A stretch of 64,000 bases of DNA from Halioglobus sp. (GTDB lineage Bacteria > Pseudomonadota > Gammaproteobacteria > Pseudomonadales > Halieaceae): NCBI GenBank assembly GCA_013214285.1, contig JABSPW010000004.1, positions 1 through 64,000 of the forward strand. The letters run 5' to 3'. A model generated the notes under the pieces. That model was not told where the DNA came from, searched no databases, and was given only the letters and a program-made list of their open reading frames with translations. Both the position numbers and the translations under genes were made by a program. Below are positions 1 to 9,909 of the stretch, one piece after another (position 1 is the first letter of the stretch; each line of letters begins with the position of its first letter).

Positions 1-501
1 GCGGTTGTCGGCGCAGTAATTGGTGTGCGTCTCGAAGGGGTCTGGTTCAACCGCTCCCTCGCGGTGATCATGGTCATAGTCATGTTAATAATGCAATTCG
101 ATAGGGGCAAACGAGAAGCAACACAAGCGCACCATCCCTCACGGGCACAAATGATCCGAGGACACTGGCTAATGCTTGCCGTTGGGTTCTGGGGGGGTTT
201 TATTCAAATCGGTATCGGCTTCATTATCATGCCAATACTGAACCGGGCAATGGGTCTGGATCTTATCACGACTAACATGCACAAGGTATTCATCATTGCC
301 GTTTACACAATGGTGGCGCTAGTAATTTTTGCAAGCCAGGTTGAAATTCTGTGGGTTGTCGGCCTAGCACTCGCCGCAGGTAATGCCCTGGGTGGTTATC
401 TTGGCGCACATTTTACTATCAGTGGCGGAGAGAGGCTGGTTCGGCTGGTCCTGAACGTCGTGTTAGTTGCCTTTATCACGAAGCTCTTGTTCGATATCTA
501 G
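1..501 (+). CDS. Sulfite exporter TauE/SafE family membrane protein, 5' truncated by window edge
   Basis: Open frame continues upstream of the listed ATG (AVVGAVIGVRLEG...); hydrophobic TM segments with TauE/SafE-like GGFIQIGIGFIIMP repeat. Confidence 0.75.
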   Translation, partial: AVVGAVIGVRLEGVWFNRSLAVIMVIVMLIMQFDRGKREATQAHHPSRAQMIRGHWLMLAVGFWGGFIQIGIGFIIMPILNRAMGLDLITTNMHKVFIIAVYTMVALVIFASQVEILWVVGLALAAGNALGGYLGAHFTISGGERLVRLVLNVVLVAFITKLLFDI

Positions 502-553
502 TGTCCTATTGTAACAACCTGTCTTTACCTTTGAGGTCTGACATCAAAATTTA

Positions 554-1489
554 ATGATGATAGAAGTAAAAAATATCAGCCGCGACTTCGGCAAAAAAGC
601 TGCGGTGAAGGGCATATCCTTTCGTATCGACCGTAACGAAGTCGTGGGCCTTCTCGGCCACAATGGGGCCGGAAAGACTACTATCATGCGCATGCTTTGC
701 GGCTACCTTGAGCCCTGCACAGGCAACATCAATATCAACGGCACACCGATGGCAAGCAAGCCACAAACCGTGCAGCGCAATCTCGGCTACCTCCCTGAAA
801 AACTACCCGTTTACCCAGGAATGATAGTTGCTGACTACCTGGAGTACGCGGCGACGCTTCGGGACATCGCACCATCGCACCGCCTGGAGGCTGTGCGAAC
901 AGCACTATCATCTACCAACCTGATGAGCGCTGCATTCGATCCTATCAATAGCCTATCGCGAGGATTCAAACAAAGGGTAGGAGTAGCGCAGGCTATCCTT
1001 GGTCATCCGCAGCTGCTGGTGTTGGATGAGCCGACAAACGGCCTGGATCCTGAGCAAACAAGACACATGCGCGCACTGATCAAAAAACTGGCGAAACGTA
1101 GCACGGTGATACTGTCGACCCATATCATGCAGGAGGTAAATGCTCTGTGCGACCGGGTTTTGATACTGCGCGACGGGGCGCTGGCACTGGACCGCTATCT
1201 CTCGCAACTGCAGCAGGGGAGATTTCTGCTGCTGCGAGTGGGCAACTGTCCTCCATCACTGCGTGAAAAATTAGAGCAACTTGATATCGTCGCGGCAGTT
1301 AAAGAGATATCCAATGACGGCGAGATAATTGAATACTCACTTGCACTAGACGGCAAAAGTGATGCGGATTTAGCGGCCAACGAAATTGCCCGGCAGGTCA
1401 TTTTCCGAGGCGGTCAGCTCTACAAGCTGGAGGCACCAATAAGAGATCTAGAGAGCATTTTCCGTGAGGTAACAGCGAGTGTCGACTAG
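554..1489 (+). CDS. ABC transporter ATP-binding protein (GldA/CcmA-like)
   Basis: Walker A GHNGAGKTT, signature SRGFKQRVGVAQA, Walker B LLVLDEPTNGLDP. Confidence 0.93.
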   Translation: MMIEVKNISRDFGKKAAVKGISFRIDRNEVVGLLGHNGAGKTTIMRMLCGYLEPCTGNININGTPMASKPQTVQRNLGYLPEKLPVYPGMIVADYLEYAATLRDIAPSHRLEAVRTALSSTNLMSAAFDPINSLSRGFKQRVGVAQAILGHPQLLVLDEPTNGLDPEQTRHMRALIKKLAKRSTVILSTHIMQEVNALCDRVLILRDGALALDRYLSQLQQGRFLLLRVGNCPPSLREKLEQLDIVAAVKEISNDGEIIEYSLALDGKSDADLAANEIARQVIFRGGQLYKLEAPIRDLESIFREVTASVD

Positions 1490-4328
1490 TTCTATTATCA
1501 TTCGTGTCGCAGAAAAAGAGTTAGACCTACTATTTCGCTCTTCGGTAGCCTGGTTATTTTTAGCTAGCTTCGCGGCCACTAACCTGTTCGCATTTTTTTG
1601 GATCGAGTCTTTTTTCGCCCGGAATATCGCAGACATTCGCCCTCTATTTGAATGGATGCCTTTACTTCTGGTGTTTTTTTGTTCCGCCATCACTATGCGA
1701 ACGTGGAGTGAAGAACGCAATAGCGGAACGCTGGAGCACGTGCTGATACAGCCGCACAGTGTATGGCTTTTTGTCATCGGAAAATTCTGCGCCAGTTTTA
1801 TTTTACTGTTTTTAGCCATTGTCAGCACTTTGCCGCTGCCGCTCACTGTCGCAGGCATCGCAGACCTGGACTGGGGACCGGTCTTTGGTGGCTACCTCGC
1901 CACTATGCTGCTAGGCGCAATGTACCTCGCAATAGGATTGCTCATGTCAGCCCTTACCAGTAATGCCATGATTAGTCTCATCGCTTCAATCGGGCTAAGC
2001 AGCTCATTTTATCTCTGTAGCAGTAACGCGCTGGCGACCTTAGTTGACGAGAAGTATGCAGAATTACTAAATAGAATTGGGAGCGGCGCGCACTTTGAGA
2101 ATATTACTCGAGGAATTTTCGACCTGAGTGATATGATTTATTACATCAGCGTGGCAATTGCGTTTCTTGCACTCAATGTCTTCGTACTAGAAAAAGTCCG
2201 TTGGACAACGCGAACGACTACTGTACAACAGCGGAGATCTCGTCTACTTACTGCTCTCCTGATGGCTAATCTGCTACTTCTCAATCTATGGGTAGATCGT
2301 CTAAAGGCCGATCGACTCGATTTGACCGAAGGACAGCTGTATTCGATTTCCGAAACGACGAGTAATCTATTGAATACGTTGAAGGAGCCACTTCTCATAC
2401 GGGCGTATCTCAGCACTAAGACACATCGCTTGCTAGCTCCATTGGTACCTCAACTGCAAGACTTGCTTCTGGAATACGAAATAGCTGGTAACGGCAACAT
2501 CGCTGTGGAATTTATTGACCCTGCCAAAGCGCCAGCCAAGGAGCAGGAAGCCAATGAGCGTTTCGGTATTCACCCTACGTCTTTTCGAGTAGCAGACCGG
2601 CATCAGTCTTCCTTGGCAAACGCCTACTTCAACATTCTGGTGCAATACGGCGACGGGCAACAGACACTGAATTTCTCAGACCTTCTCGAAGTGCGCAGAG
2701 GGCCAAGACAATCGCTTGATATACGACTGCGGAACCCCGAGTACAGCATTTCAAGTGCTATAAAAAGAGCGTTGTTAGAGTATAACGCGGGCGGCAGCCT
2801 GTTCGACGGCATTGACGAACCTGTAGAACTGATCGGCTATGTATCAAGGGAAGACTTGCTGCCGCAACGACAGCGGGATTATAAAAATGCTATCCGGCCT
2901 ATCCTGGAGGCTGCTGTGGGAAAATCTGGCGGCAAGTTTAGCGTGCGATTTGTCGAGCCAGAAGCCAACGGCGGTGTGGTCGCCAGCAAAATTGAACAGA
3001 CCTGGAATTTCAAACCCCAAAAAAAATCAGAGCAAGACAAAGAAAAATTCTTCTTTTATCTAACGCTCGCTGATTCCAAGCAAGTTGTAAGGTTACCTAC
3101 AGACAACCTCGATTCGGGTGATTTCAGGCTAGCGCTGGATGCCGGCCTAAAGCGCTTTACGACAGCCTTCACCAAGGTTGTCGCATTGTCCGTACCCGAC
3201 GTTGACCCGCACCTAGCGCGATTGGGCAGGGGCGGACCAAGCTTCAGAAATCTCGAGCGCGTATTGAGCCGCGACTACAGTCTACGGCTGGAAAGCCTTT
3301 CAAATGGCAGCGTTACGCCCGACGCGGATATTCTGGTGGTGCTTGCACCCAGGGCGTTGGATGCAAAAGCGGTTTTTGCCGTAGACCAATTTCTGATGCG
3401 CGGTGGCACCGTTGTGCTGTCAACATCGCCTCTTTCCGCCACCATCGACGATGGTCGATTGAGCATGAAGGAATGGGACAGTGGGTTGCACGATTGGCTG
3501 GCGCACCATGGCGTCGATTTACGGAAGGCGCTGGTGCTCGATAGACAGCACTCCAGCTTCTCAGGACCGGTTATTCGACGTGCCGGTGAGCACGAATTTC
3601 GCGAAGTGCAGGTTGTCGATTATCCCTACTTTATAGACTTGCGGTCGCCCGGATTAATAGGTAATCCAATCACAATAAACCTACCCCAGGTCACAATGGC
3701 CTGGGCGTCGCCCATCAACGTATTAGAAACTGATGGGCGACGCCTCGATTTATTACTCAAGAGCTCGGCGCTATCCTGGGAAAGCGGCAGCAGAGACGTC
3801 ATGCCCATCATTGATGGAGAGGCACCGCGCGACTTTCAGACGCCTGTTACTACCAACGGGCCACACACCGTTGGCATCCTTTTAGAGGGACGTTTTGACT
3901 CTTACTTCAGCACCAATCCGGAAGAAGACGCAAATTCCAAAAAACGTCGCACCACGTCTCTCCCTTTAGCGGCAGGCTTTCTGGAAAATTCTCCTGAGTC
4001 CTCTCGCATCATTCTTTTTTCCTCCAATGACTTCTTGAGTGACCGCGTGCTGCAGAGCATTGCAGCTGCCAATGGCAACGGCTACCTCGGCCCTTTGGAA
4101 TTGATGGCCAATACTGTGGACTGGGCTGTAGAACAGGAAAATCTAGTGGATATTCGTGCTCGCGGACATTTCAACCGAACGATACCTCTGATGGAAGAAC
4201 GTACACAGCTGCTTATCGAGTACGCAACTTACGCGATGACAGTGTCTATACTTGCGCTATACGCGTTATGTACAGGGTTTTGGATCCGCAATCGCCGCCG
4301 CTATTTGGCTCGGGGCATCTCGGTATGA
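1479..4328 (+). CDS. ABC-2 permease fused to GldG-like domain
   Basis: N-terminal multi-TM ABC-2 permease with TWSEERNSGTLEHVLIQP motif; central GldG-like LTEGQLYSISETTSNLLNTLKEPLLIRAYLS; C-terminal TM; overlaps the ATPase ORF. Confidence 0.85.
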   Translation: MSTSSIIIRVAEKELDLLFRSSVAWLFLASFAATNLFAFFWIESFFARNIADIRPLFEWMPLLLVFFCSAITMRTWSEERNSGTLEHVLIQPHSVWLFVIGKFCASFILLFLAIVSTLPLPLTVAGIADLDWGPVFGGYLATMLLGAMYLAIGLLMSALTSNAMISLIASIGLSSSFYLCSSNALATLVDEKYAELLNRIGSGAHFENITRGIFDLSDMIYYISVAIAFLALNVFVLEKVRWTTRTTTVQQRRSRLLTALLMANLLLLNLWVDRLKADRLDLTEGQLYSISETTSNLLNTLKEPLLIRAYLSTKTHRLLAPLVPQLQDLLLEYEIAGNGNIAVEFIDPAKAPAKEQEANERFGIHPTSFRVADRHQSSLANAYFNILVQYGDGQQTLNFSDLLEVRRGPRQSLDIRLRNPEYSISSAIKRALLEYNAGGSLFDGIDEPVELIGYVSREDLLPQRQRDYKNAIRPILEAAVGKSGGKFSVRFVEPEANGGVVASKIEQTWNFKPQKKSEQDKEKFFFYLTLADSKQVVRLPTDNLDSGDFRLALDAGLKRFTTAFTKVVALSVPDVDPHLARLGRGGPSFRNLERVLSRDYSLRLESLSNGSVTPDADILVVLAPRALDAKAVFAVDQFLMRGGTVVLSTSPLSATIDDGRLSMKEWDSGLHDWLAHHGVDLRKALVLDRQHSSFSGPVIRRAGEHEFREVQVVDYPYFIDLRSPGLIGNPITINLPQVTMAWASPINVLETDGRRLDLLLKSSALSWESGSRDVMPIIDGEAPRDFQTPVTTNGPHTVGILLEGRFDSYFSTNPEEDANSKKRRTTSLPLAAGFLENSPESSRIILFSSNDFLSDRVLQSIAAANGNGYLGPLELMANTVDWAVEQENLVDIRARGHFNRTIPLMEERTQLLIEYATYAMTVSILALYALCTGFWIRNRRRYLARGISV

Positions 4329-5215
4329 ATCGTGAAGTCACTGCGCTGTTCGCTGTGCTGCTTATTCAGTGCGGTATCGTCGCGGCCGTCTACCTTCCAA
4401 CAAGCTATGCCGAGAAAGCACCAGAGCAACTGTCGATTGCATCATTCGATCCTGATGATGTCGCCAGTTTGACTATCGGAGACGGCTACGACAATGAAGC
4501 GGTATTGATAAGGTCCGGCGCGCATTGGATTATACCCGAACTACACGGTCTGCCCGCGGACGCAAGCAAGATTAATGCGTTGCTGCCACGGCTAGTTCGA
4601 CAGAGTGCCGGTTGGCCCGTCGGCAATTCCAAGCCAGCTCAGCAGCGCTTCCAAGTGAGCAAAACCAATTATCAACGACGCTTGAAACTGGGTGCGATTA
4701 GCGCGGACATCGCCACAATCTACCTAGGCACATCCCCAGGCTTTGGTAAGGTACACGCGCGCAATGCTGACGACGACGCCATCTTTCCTGTTGAGCTCAA
4801 TAATTTCGATTTACCTGCGGTAGCGAGCAAGTGGTTGGATCCCCGTTTGCTGCAAGTCAGAGTGCCTATTCGTATCGATACAGATCTTTACCATCTGCGG
4901 CTAGAGGATGGTGCCTGGCTAACGGGTAATGGCCGACTACCGGGTGAAGCGACGCTATTGACTTTGCTGACTGCACTGAAAACGCTAGAGGTCGTTGGCT
5001 TGGCGGACGAGGACCAGGCTCGTCACCTGGCAGCGTTGGAAGCAGACACTATCATGGTAATAGAAAGCCTTGCAGGGACAGTGACTTTTGAATTTAAGAG
5101 CTGGGCAGAGCAATATTTCGTCTTCAGCGACGAATATCCTTTACTTTTTCAGATAGGCCAACAGGACTATGCTCGCCTCACTGATATCGACCTCGGACTG
5201 ATTACGTCTGAATAG
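4325..5215 (+). CDS. DUF4340 domain-containing protein
   Basis: ATGA overlap with preceding gene; single N-terminal TM followed by DUF4340-like repeats; conserved partner of GldG-like genes. Confidence 0.75.
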   Translation: MNREVTALFAVLLIQCGIVAAVYLPTSYAEKAPEQLSIASFDPDDVASLTIGDGYDNEAVLIRSGAHWIIPELHGLPADASKINALLPRLVRQSAGWPVGNSKPAQQRFQVSKTNYQRRLKLGAISADIATIYLGTSPGFGKVHARNADDDAIFPVELNNFDLPAVASKWLDPRLLQVRVPIRIDTDLYHLRLEDGAWLTGNGRLPGEATLLTLLTALKTLEVVGLADEDQARHLAALEADTIMVIESLAGTVTFEFKSWAEQYFVFSDEYPLLFQIGQQDYARLTDIDLGLITSE

Positions 5216-5550
5216 TGGGCGTAGCAGCATTCTTTCTAGCCTGCTATGTTAAACTGTCGCTGCTCTCCGACGACACGACACTGCCTTGCGTGAAAACGCT
5301 ACGGTTCAGAATTTCAGGATTGATCGTGTCGTTCATGGGTAGTGGCATTGAAGCGGCCATCTGTTGCGAAGCGGGAGTCGTCGTCTATCCTGACGACTGG
5401 AGAGGCTTGCCCTGTCCGCAGATTATTGTGGGGCGCTGGCAGAAAAATCCGATGGCCCTGCAACAAATCGCTCCAAGCCGGTAGGGCCGCAGTATACCCA
5501 ACAGGAGGTTACTAGCCTGTGCATATATTGATCTCAAAACGGTGCAGTCC

Positions 5551-6180
5551 ATGAGCTGGGAATTTTTACTGCGAGAGTTCATTTCAATCTGGGTAGTTGT
5601 CGACCCATTCGGAACTATTCCTGTGTTCATCAGCGTAACAGCAGGACTCAGCGCAGTAAGCAAACGCGCCATCGCGGTGAAAGCAACCATTATCGCCACT
5701 CTGATCCTTTTATTCTTTATCGTCGCCGGTCAACGCTTGATTGAAGCCATGGGCATTCATCTCGAAGCCTTCCAGCTGGCGGGCGGCATCGTATTATTCA
5801 TTTTTGCGATGACAATGATCTTCGGCGACGGTAAACCCGCGCGTGAGAAGGAGCAATTCGATGGCGATACTAGCCACCTCGCCATATTTCCCCTCGCGAT
5901 GCCCTCTCTGGCATCACCGGGAGCCATGCTCGCGGTTGTTATGCTGACGGATAATTACCGGTATTCCATTACCGAACAGTTTATCACAGTAGGCATAATG
6001 TTTAGCGTCATGCTCTTTACACTGACTCTACTTTTGCTGGCCACACCCATTCAAAGAATAATCGGAGAAGGCGGTGCAAGTGTTATCAGCCGTGTCATGG
6101 GGTTGATTCTCGCTTCTGTTGCCGTGGACAATAGCCTTGACGCCATCGACAGCTTTTTCAACCTAGGCGCAGTGGGCTAA
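5551..6180 (+). CDS. MarC family integral membrane protein
   Basis: VVDPFGTIPVFISVT and FPLAMPSLASPGAM motifs typical of MarC family. Confidence 0.9.
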   Translation: MSWEFLLREFISIWVVVDPFGTIPVFISVTAGLSAVSKRAIAVKATIIATLILLFFIVAGQRLIEAMGIHLEAFQLAGGIVLFIFAMTMIFGDGKPAREKEQFDGDTSHLAIFPLAMPSLASPGAMLAVVMLTDNYRYSITEQFITVGIMFSVMLFTLTLLLLATPIQRIIGEGGASVISRVMGLILASVAVDNSLDAIDSFFNLGAVG

Positions 6181-6267
6181 TTACTCGAGCGGCGGAATAT
6201 CGAGGCTACTATATCGTCGCGGATTACCATACACGAGGCAGCATATCGCTATAGATAGCGGTCCAAA

Positions 6268-7071
6268 TCAATCTTCGTAGTTTGGAGAGCGGCCCTCCCT
6301 ACGTGCCTGAATAGCCTCCTCAAAGTTTTTTGTCGTCATACGTACGAACAACTGAGCGTGACCCTCATGATTCATGTGAGAGTGCAGACTTCCTGCATCA
6401 ATGCCAGCCCATAACATCTGTTTACTCAACTCCACGCCCAATTGGCTGTAACCGTTAATGCGCCTTGCAACAGCGTAGCACTCATCAAGCAGTCGACGCG
6501 GATGTACCACTCTGGAGACTATACCTATCTCTTGGGCCTCCTCGGCATCAACATCGCGTCCCGTCAACATAATTTCGAAGGCCCGGCTAGTGCCAATCGC
6601 TCGGGGTAACAGATAGCTCAAACCCAGCTCCGCAGATGTGAGACCATTATTAATCCCAGCGGGACGGAAATAGGCCGTGTCCGAAGCAATACGGATATCT
6701 GTTGCCATAGCCAGACAGAAACCACCGCCAATAGCAGGTCCGTTGATCGCGCCAATGACGGGTTGATGCATGCTGTGAATCGCTTTAATCACATCGTCTA
6801 GGATGCGCATTGCACGACGAGCAATGCCAGGCACAGTTAGCCCATCGAAGATATCCATCCAGCCAGGGTCTTCCAGATCGGCGCCGGAGCAGAAACCCGC
6901 CCCCGTGCCAGTCACGATCACGACCCGCGTTTCATTATCAAAACTCACTTCCTCCAGTGCCTTCTTGAAGGGAACCATCACATCAAAGGCCATGGCATTC
7001 ATACGATCGGGCCGGTTTAAAGTGATCTGAGTTATATACGGATGTGGTTTCTCAACGATAACAAATGACAT
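6268..7071 (-). CDS. Enoyl-CoA hydratase/isomerase family protein
   Basis: Crotonase motifs GTGAGFCSGADL and GAINGPAIGGGFCLAMATDIRIAS; start set at MSFVIVEKP. Confidence 0.88.
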   Translation of the reverse strand: MSFVIVEKPHPYITQITLNRPDRMNAMAFDVMVPFKKALEEVSFDNETRVVIVTGTGAGFCSGADLEDPGWMDIFDGLTVPGIARRAMRILDDVIKAIHSMHQPVIGAINGPAIGGGFCLAMATDIRIASDTAYFRPAGINNGLTSAELGLSYLLPRAIGTSRAFEIMLTGRDVDAEEAQEIGIVSRVVHPRRLLDECYAVARRINGYSQLGVELSKQMLWAGIDAGSLHSHMNHEGHAQLFVRMTTKNFEEAIQARREGRSPNYED

Positions 7072-7448
7072 GGGAAATCCTGCGCGTTGTCTGTCCAAGC
7101 GTCAAGACTACGCTTTTGATGACGCTGCCTCCATGGCTAAATAGGCCAGTGTGGCTGGGTCTATATCGACCATTGCACCAAATCCCAGCTGTCGAAGAAG
7201 CCGAAAGCACAATGCCTGTGAAACAGCATACAGCTCTGGGAAAACCCAAGGGTAAACCAAATGCTCTGATGAAAATAATGCAAAAAAGAACTCAATACCC
7301 GGGAAGAGAAGAAGACTAGTCTATCCGCGGTGTATCTCTTTAGGTTCAGTCGTGTTGCAATGAATAGTCTAGACTTTAGCGGCGATTTTATTACCCATTT
7401 ACACGCAATGCCAGCATCAGAAAACACAAATGCAAGAGGAGATTGACC

Positions 7449-7715
7449 ATGAAACCCACCGTAAAACTCTTTTTTTTCACTTGGCTCTATTCTCTGGGAT
7501 TCAATGCCGCAACGGCAGGCGATATACCACCACAAAACTCACTGCCACTTTCCAAAGTTGTCACCGCCTTAGAGAAAAAGGGGTTCACCCCCATTACTGA
7601 AATTTCAATGGACGACAACGTCTGGCAGGTGGAAGCATTCATCAGCGGCGATGAACGCGCACTAACAGTTGACCCAACGACCGCGGAAATTCTGTCCGAT
7701 CAGCCGGCCCACTGA
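7449..7715 (+). CDS. Small secreted PepSY-like domain protein
   Basis: Signal peptide followed by a single PepSY-like unit (VVTALEKKGFTPITEISMDDNVWQVEAF). Confidence 0.65.
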   Translation: MKPTVKLFFFTWLYSLGFNAATAGDIPPQNSLPLSKVVTALEKKGFTPITEISMDDNVWQVEAFISGDERALTVDPTTAEILSDQPAH

Positions 7716-7879
7716 GCGTATCAATTGCGTATTTATTATCAGCGGATGCTCTACCCGTGCTCATCATTTTCATGCTGCCGAGCGGGCGGCATGTTCGAAT
7801 CCTATTGAGGGAGCTCGAGAATTGACGCGCCTTCATCCTGCACTAAGCCTGGGAGGGATCGCGTTACTGGATGCAGAAT

Positions 7880-8764
7880 TTAGGTTTTCAGTTTCTGCAA
7901 AATACTCGAGAAGTCGCGCTGGCCATTCCCCGCCTCCTGGTGCTGTGCATAAAGTTCTCCAGCGAGTTTGCCCATCGCATTATTCACCTTACAGCGTTCA
8001 GCAATGCCCTGAGCCAACCCCAGATCTTTCACCATAAGATCAACCATGAAGCCAGGCTGGTAGCCATTGCTTGACGGGGCATTTTCAATCACATCCGGAT
8101 AGGGATTGTATACTTCGAGGGACCAGTTACGGCCTGAACTGGCCAGCATGATCTCCGACAGTATCTTCGGATCCAAACCATTGCGGACACCCATCTCTAA
8201 TGCCTCACAGGTACCTATCATATGAATGGCCAAGAGCATATTGTTGCAGCCTTTTGCCACCTGGCCAGAACCCGCAGGACCCGCATGGAAGATATTCCTA
8301 CCCATATGACTGAGAATCACTTCTGCCTTTTCAAATGTTGCAGCATCTCCGCCGCACATGAAGGCAAGAGTGCCTGCCTGCGCCGCGGCAACACCGCCTG
8401 AGACCGGCGCGTCCATAAAGCCAATACCCAGCGCAGCAGCTGACTCACCTACCTTGCGCGCAGTCTGCGCATCAATGGTGCTGCAATCGAGAACCGTCGT
8501 CTTTTCATCCAGGTCGGCCAACAACCCGGTTGTACCCAGATAAGTCTCCGCGACGTGCTTACCTGCAGGCAGCATAGAAATAACATAATCCATACCCGAA
8601 CTTGCTTCCGAAGCAGAGCCAGCAACCTCGGCGCCCGCCATCTCAATCTGCTCACAGGCCGCCTGGGAAAGATCATACACCGCAACGGAGTGGCCTGCCT
8701 TCAGCAGGTTAATGGCCATGGGGCCGCCCATGTTCCCAAGCCCGATAAACGCAACGTTAGCCAT
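7880..8764 (-). CDS. mmsB: 3-hydroxyisobutyrate dehydrogenase
   Basis: MANVAFIGLGNMGGPMAINLLKAGH NAD-binding motif, DAPVSGGVAAAQAGTLAFMCGG; located in valine degradation cluster. Confidence 0.92.
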   Translation of the reverse strand: MANVAFIGLGNMGGPMAINLLKAGHSVAVYDLSQAACEQIEMAGAEVAGSASEASSGMDYVISMLPAGKHVAETYLGTTGLLADLDEKTTVLDCSTIDAQTARKVGESAAALGIGFMDAPVSGGVAAAQAGTLAFMCGGDAATFEKAEVILSHMGRNIFHAGPAGSGQVAKGCNNMLLAIHMIGTCEALEMGVRNGLDPKILSEIMLASSGRNWSLEVYNPYPDVIENAPSSNGYQPGFMVDLMVKDLGLAQGIAERCKVNNAMGKLAGELYAQHQEAGNGQRDFSSILQKLKT

Positions 8765-8787
8765 AGTGGGGCTCTCCGCAGTGTGGG

Positions 8788-9900
8788 TTATAAATCCGCC
8801 AGCGGGTTGCTTTCCCACGGCTCAGCAAAAAAAGAATCCAGCACGTCTTCGGGTATATCTCGCGTTGACGTGTATTGCCATGACGGCTTGCGGTCCTTGT
8901 CGATCAAAAGGGCGCGCACCCCTTCGGCGAATTCCGGGTGCCGAACGATATTAGTCGCCAGCCGAACCTCTGACTGGAATACTTCTTTTAAGGATGCGTG
9001 ACGCATCGCATGTTGTTGTCGATTGATCCAGAGAGCCGCTAGCGGCGAGCCTTGCGCGAGCGTGGCACTGGCTTTAGACAACCACTTGTCTTGAGTCTGC
9101 ACAGCAGTGATATTGTCGACCACCTCATGGACATCAAATCCATCGCACAGCTCGTTAATCGCAGCGAGGTGAGGCGCCACCTGCGCCTCTGGGCACTGCT
9201 CGGTGCTCCGGATAGCAAACTGGCGCAGCACCTGGCGAATCATACCGTTATTGTGTGCCGGATGACTCACCCAGTCCTGCTGCAACAACTGCTCGACTAA
9301 CTCCTCTTCCAATTCACTGGCAATGACACGATCGGCAAGGCCAATGTAAACAGCGTCGGCTGCATTGATGGATGCGCCGGTCAGAGCGAGGAACTGACCC
9401 ACTTTGCCGGGCATGCGATTGTGAAGCCATGTGCCACCCACATCGGGGAACAAAGCGATCGTGATCTCAGGCATCGCAATTCGCGTCTTCTCTGTCACTA
9501 AACGATGGGAACAGCCGGCCATAACACCTAACCCACCGCCCATCACGATGCCGTGACCCCAACAAATCAAGGGTTTTTTGTACGTGTGCAGCGTATAGTT
9601 CATGCGGTACTCACGGGTAAAGAAATTTTCCGCATAATCACAGGGACCACCGGGAGTTTCCACCGCGGATGCGTATAAGGCCTGCACATCACCACCAGCG
9701 CAAAACGCCTTATCGCCAGCACCATCGATAAAGACAACCACGATATCGTCGTCGTCACGCCAAGCCTCAAGCTGACCCTGCAGCAGGTCAACCATTTCAA
9801 GGGTGAGGGAGTTAAGCGTTGCCGGCGCGTTCAGCGTCGCACGGCCAAGCCTGTACCCCCTTGCAGGCAGCTCTTCAAAAATTATCGGCACATCAGACAT
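8788..9900 (-). CDS. 3-hydroxyisobutyryl-CoA hydrolase / enoyl-CoA hydratase-isomerase family
   Basis: Crotonase fold with HIBCH-like GAGDKAFCAGGDVQALY and MPEITIALFPDVGGTWLHNRMPG. Confidence 0.9.
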   Translation of the reverse strand: MSDVPIIFEELPARGYRLGRATLNAPATLNSLTLEMVDLLQGQLEAWRDDDDIVVVFIDGAGDKAFCAGGDVQALYASAVETPGGPCDYAENFFTREYRMNYTLHTYKKPLICWGHGIVMGGGLGVMAGCSHRLVTEKTRIAMPEITIALFPDVGGTWLHNRMPGKVGQFLALTGASINAADAVYIGLADRVIASELEEELVEQLLQQDWVSHPAHNNGMIRQVLRQFAIRSTEQCPEAQVAPHLAAINELCDGFDVHEVVDNITAVQTQDKWLSKASATLAQGSPLAALWINRQQHAMRHASLKEVFQSEVRLATNIVRHPEFAEGVRALLIDKDRKPSWQYTSTRDIPEDVLDSFFAEPWESNPLADL

Positions 9901-9909
9901 GAGACATCC

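Noticed and set aside
5215-5484. 89-aa plus-strand ORF after the DUF4340 gene
   Set aside because: Starts inside the upstream stop region with no RBS and no recognisable family; treated as noncoding gap.
7700-7840. Possible tRNA gene (TTCGAATCC motif)
   Set aside because: T-stem does not pair, no acceptor stem or anticodon arm can be formed; kept only as a low-interest structured-element finding.
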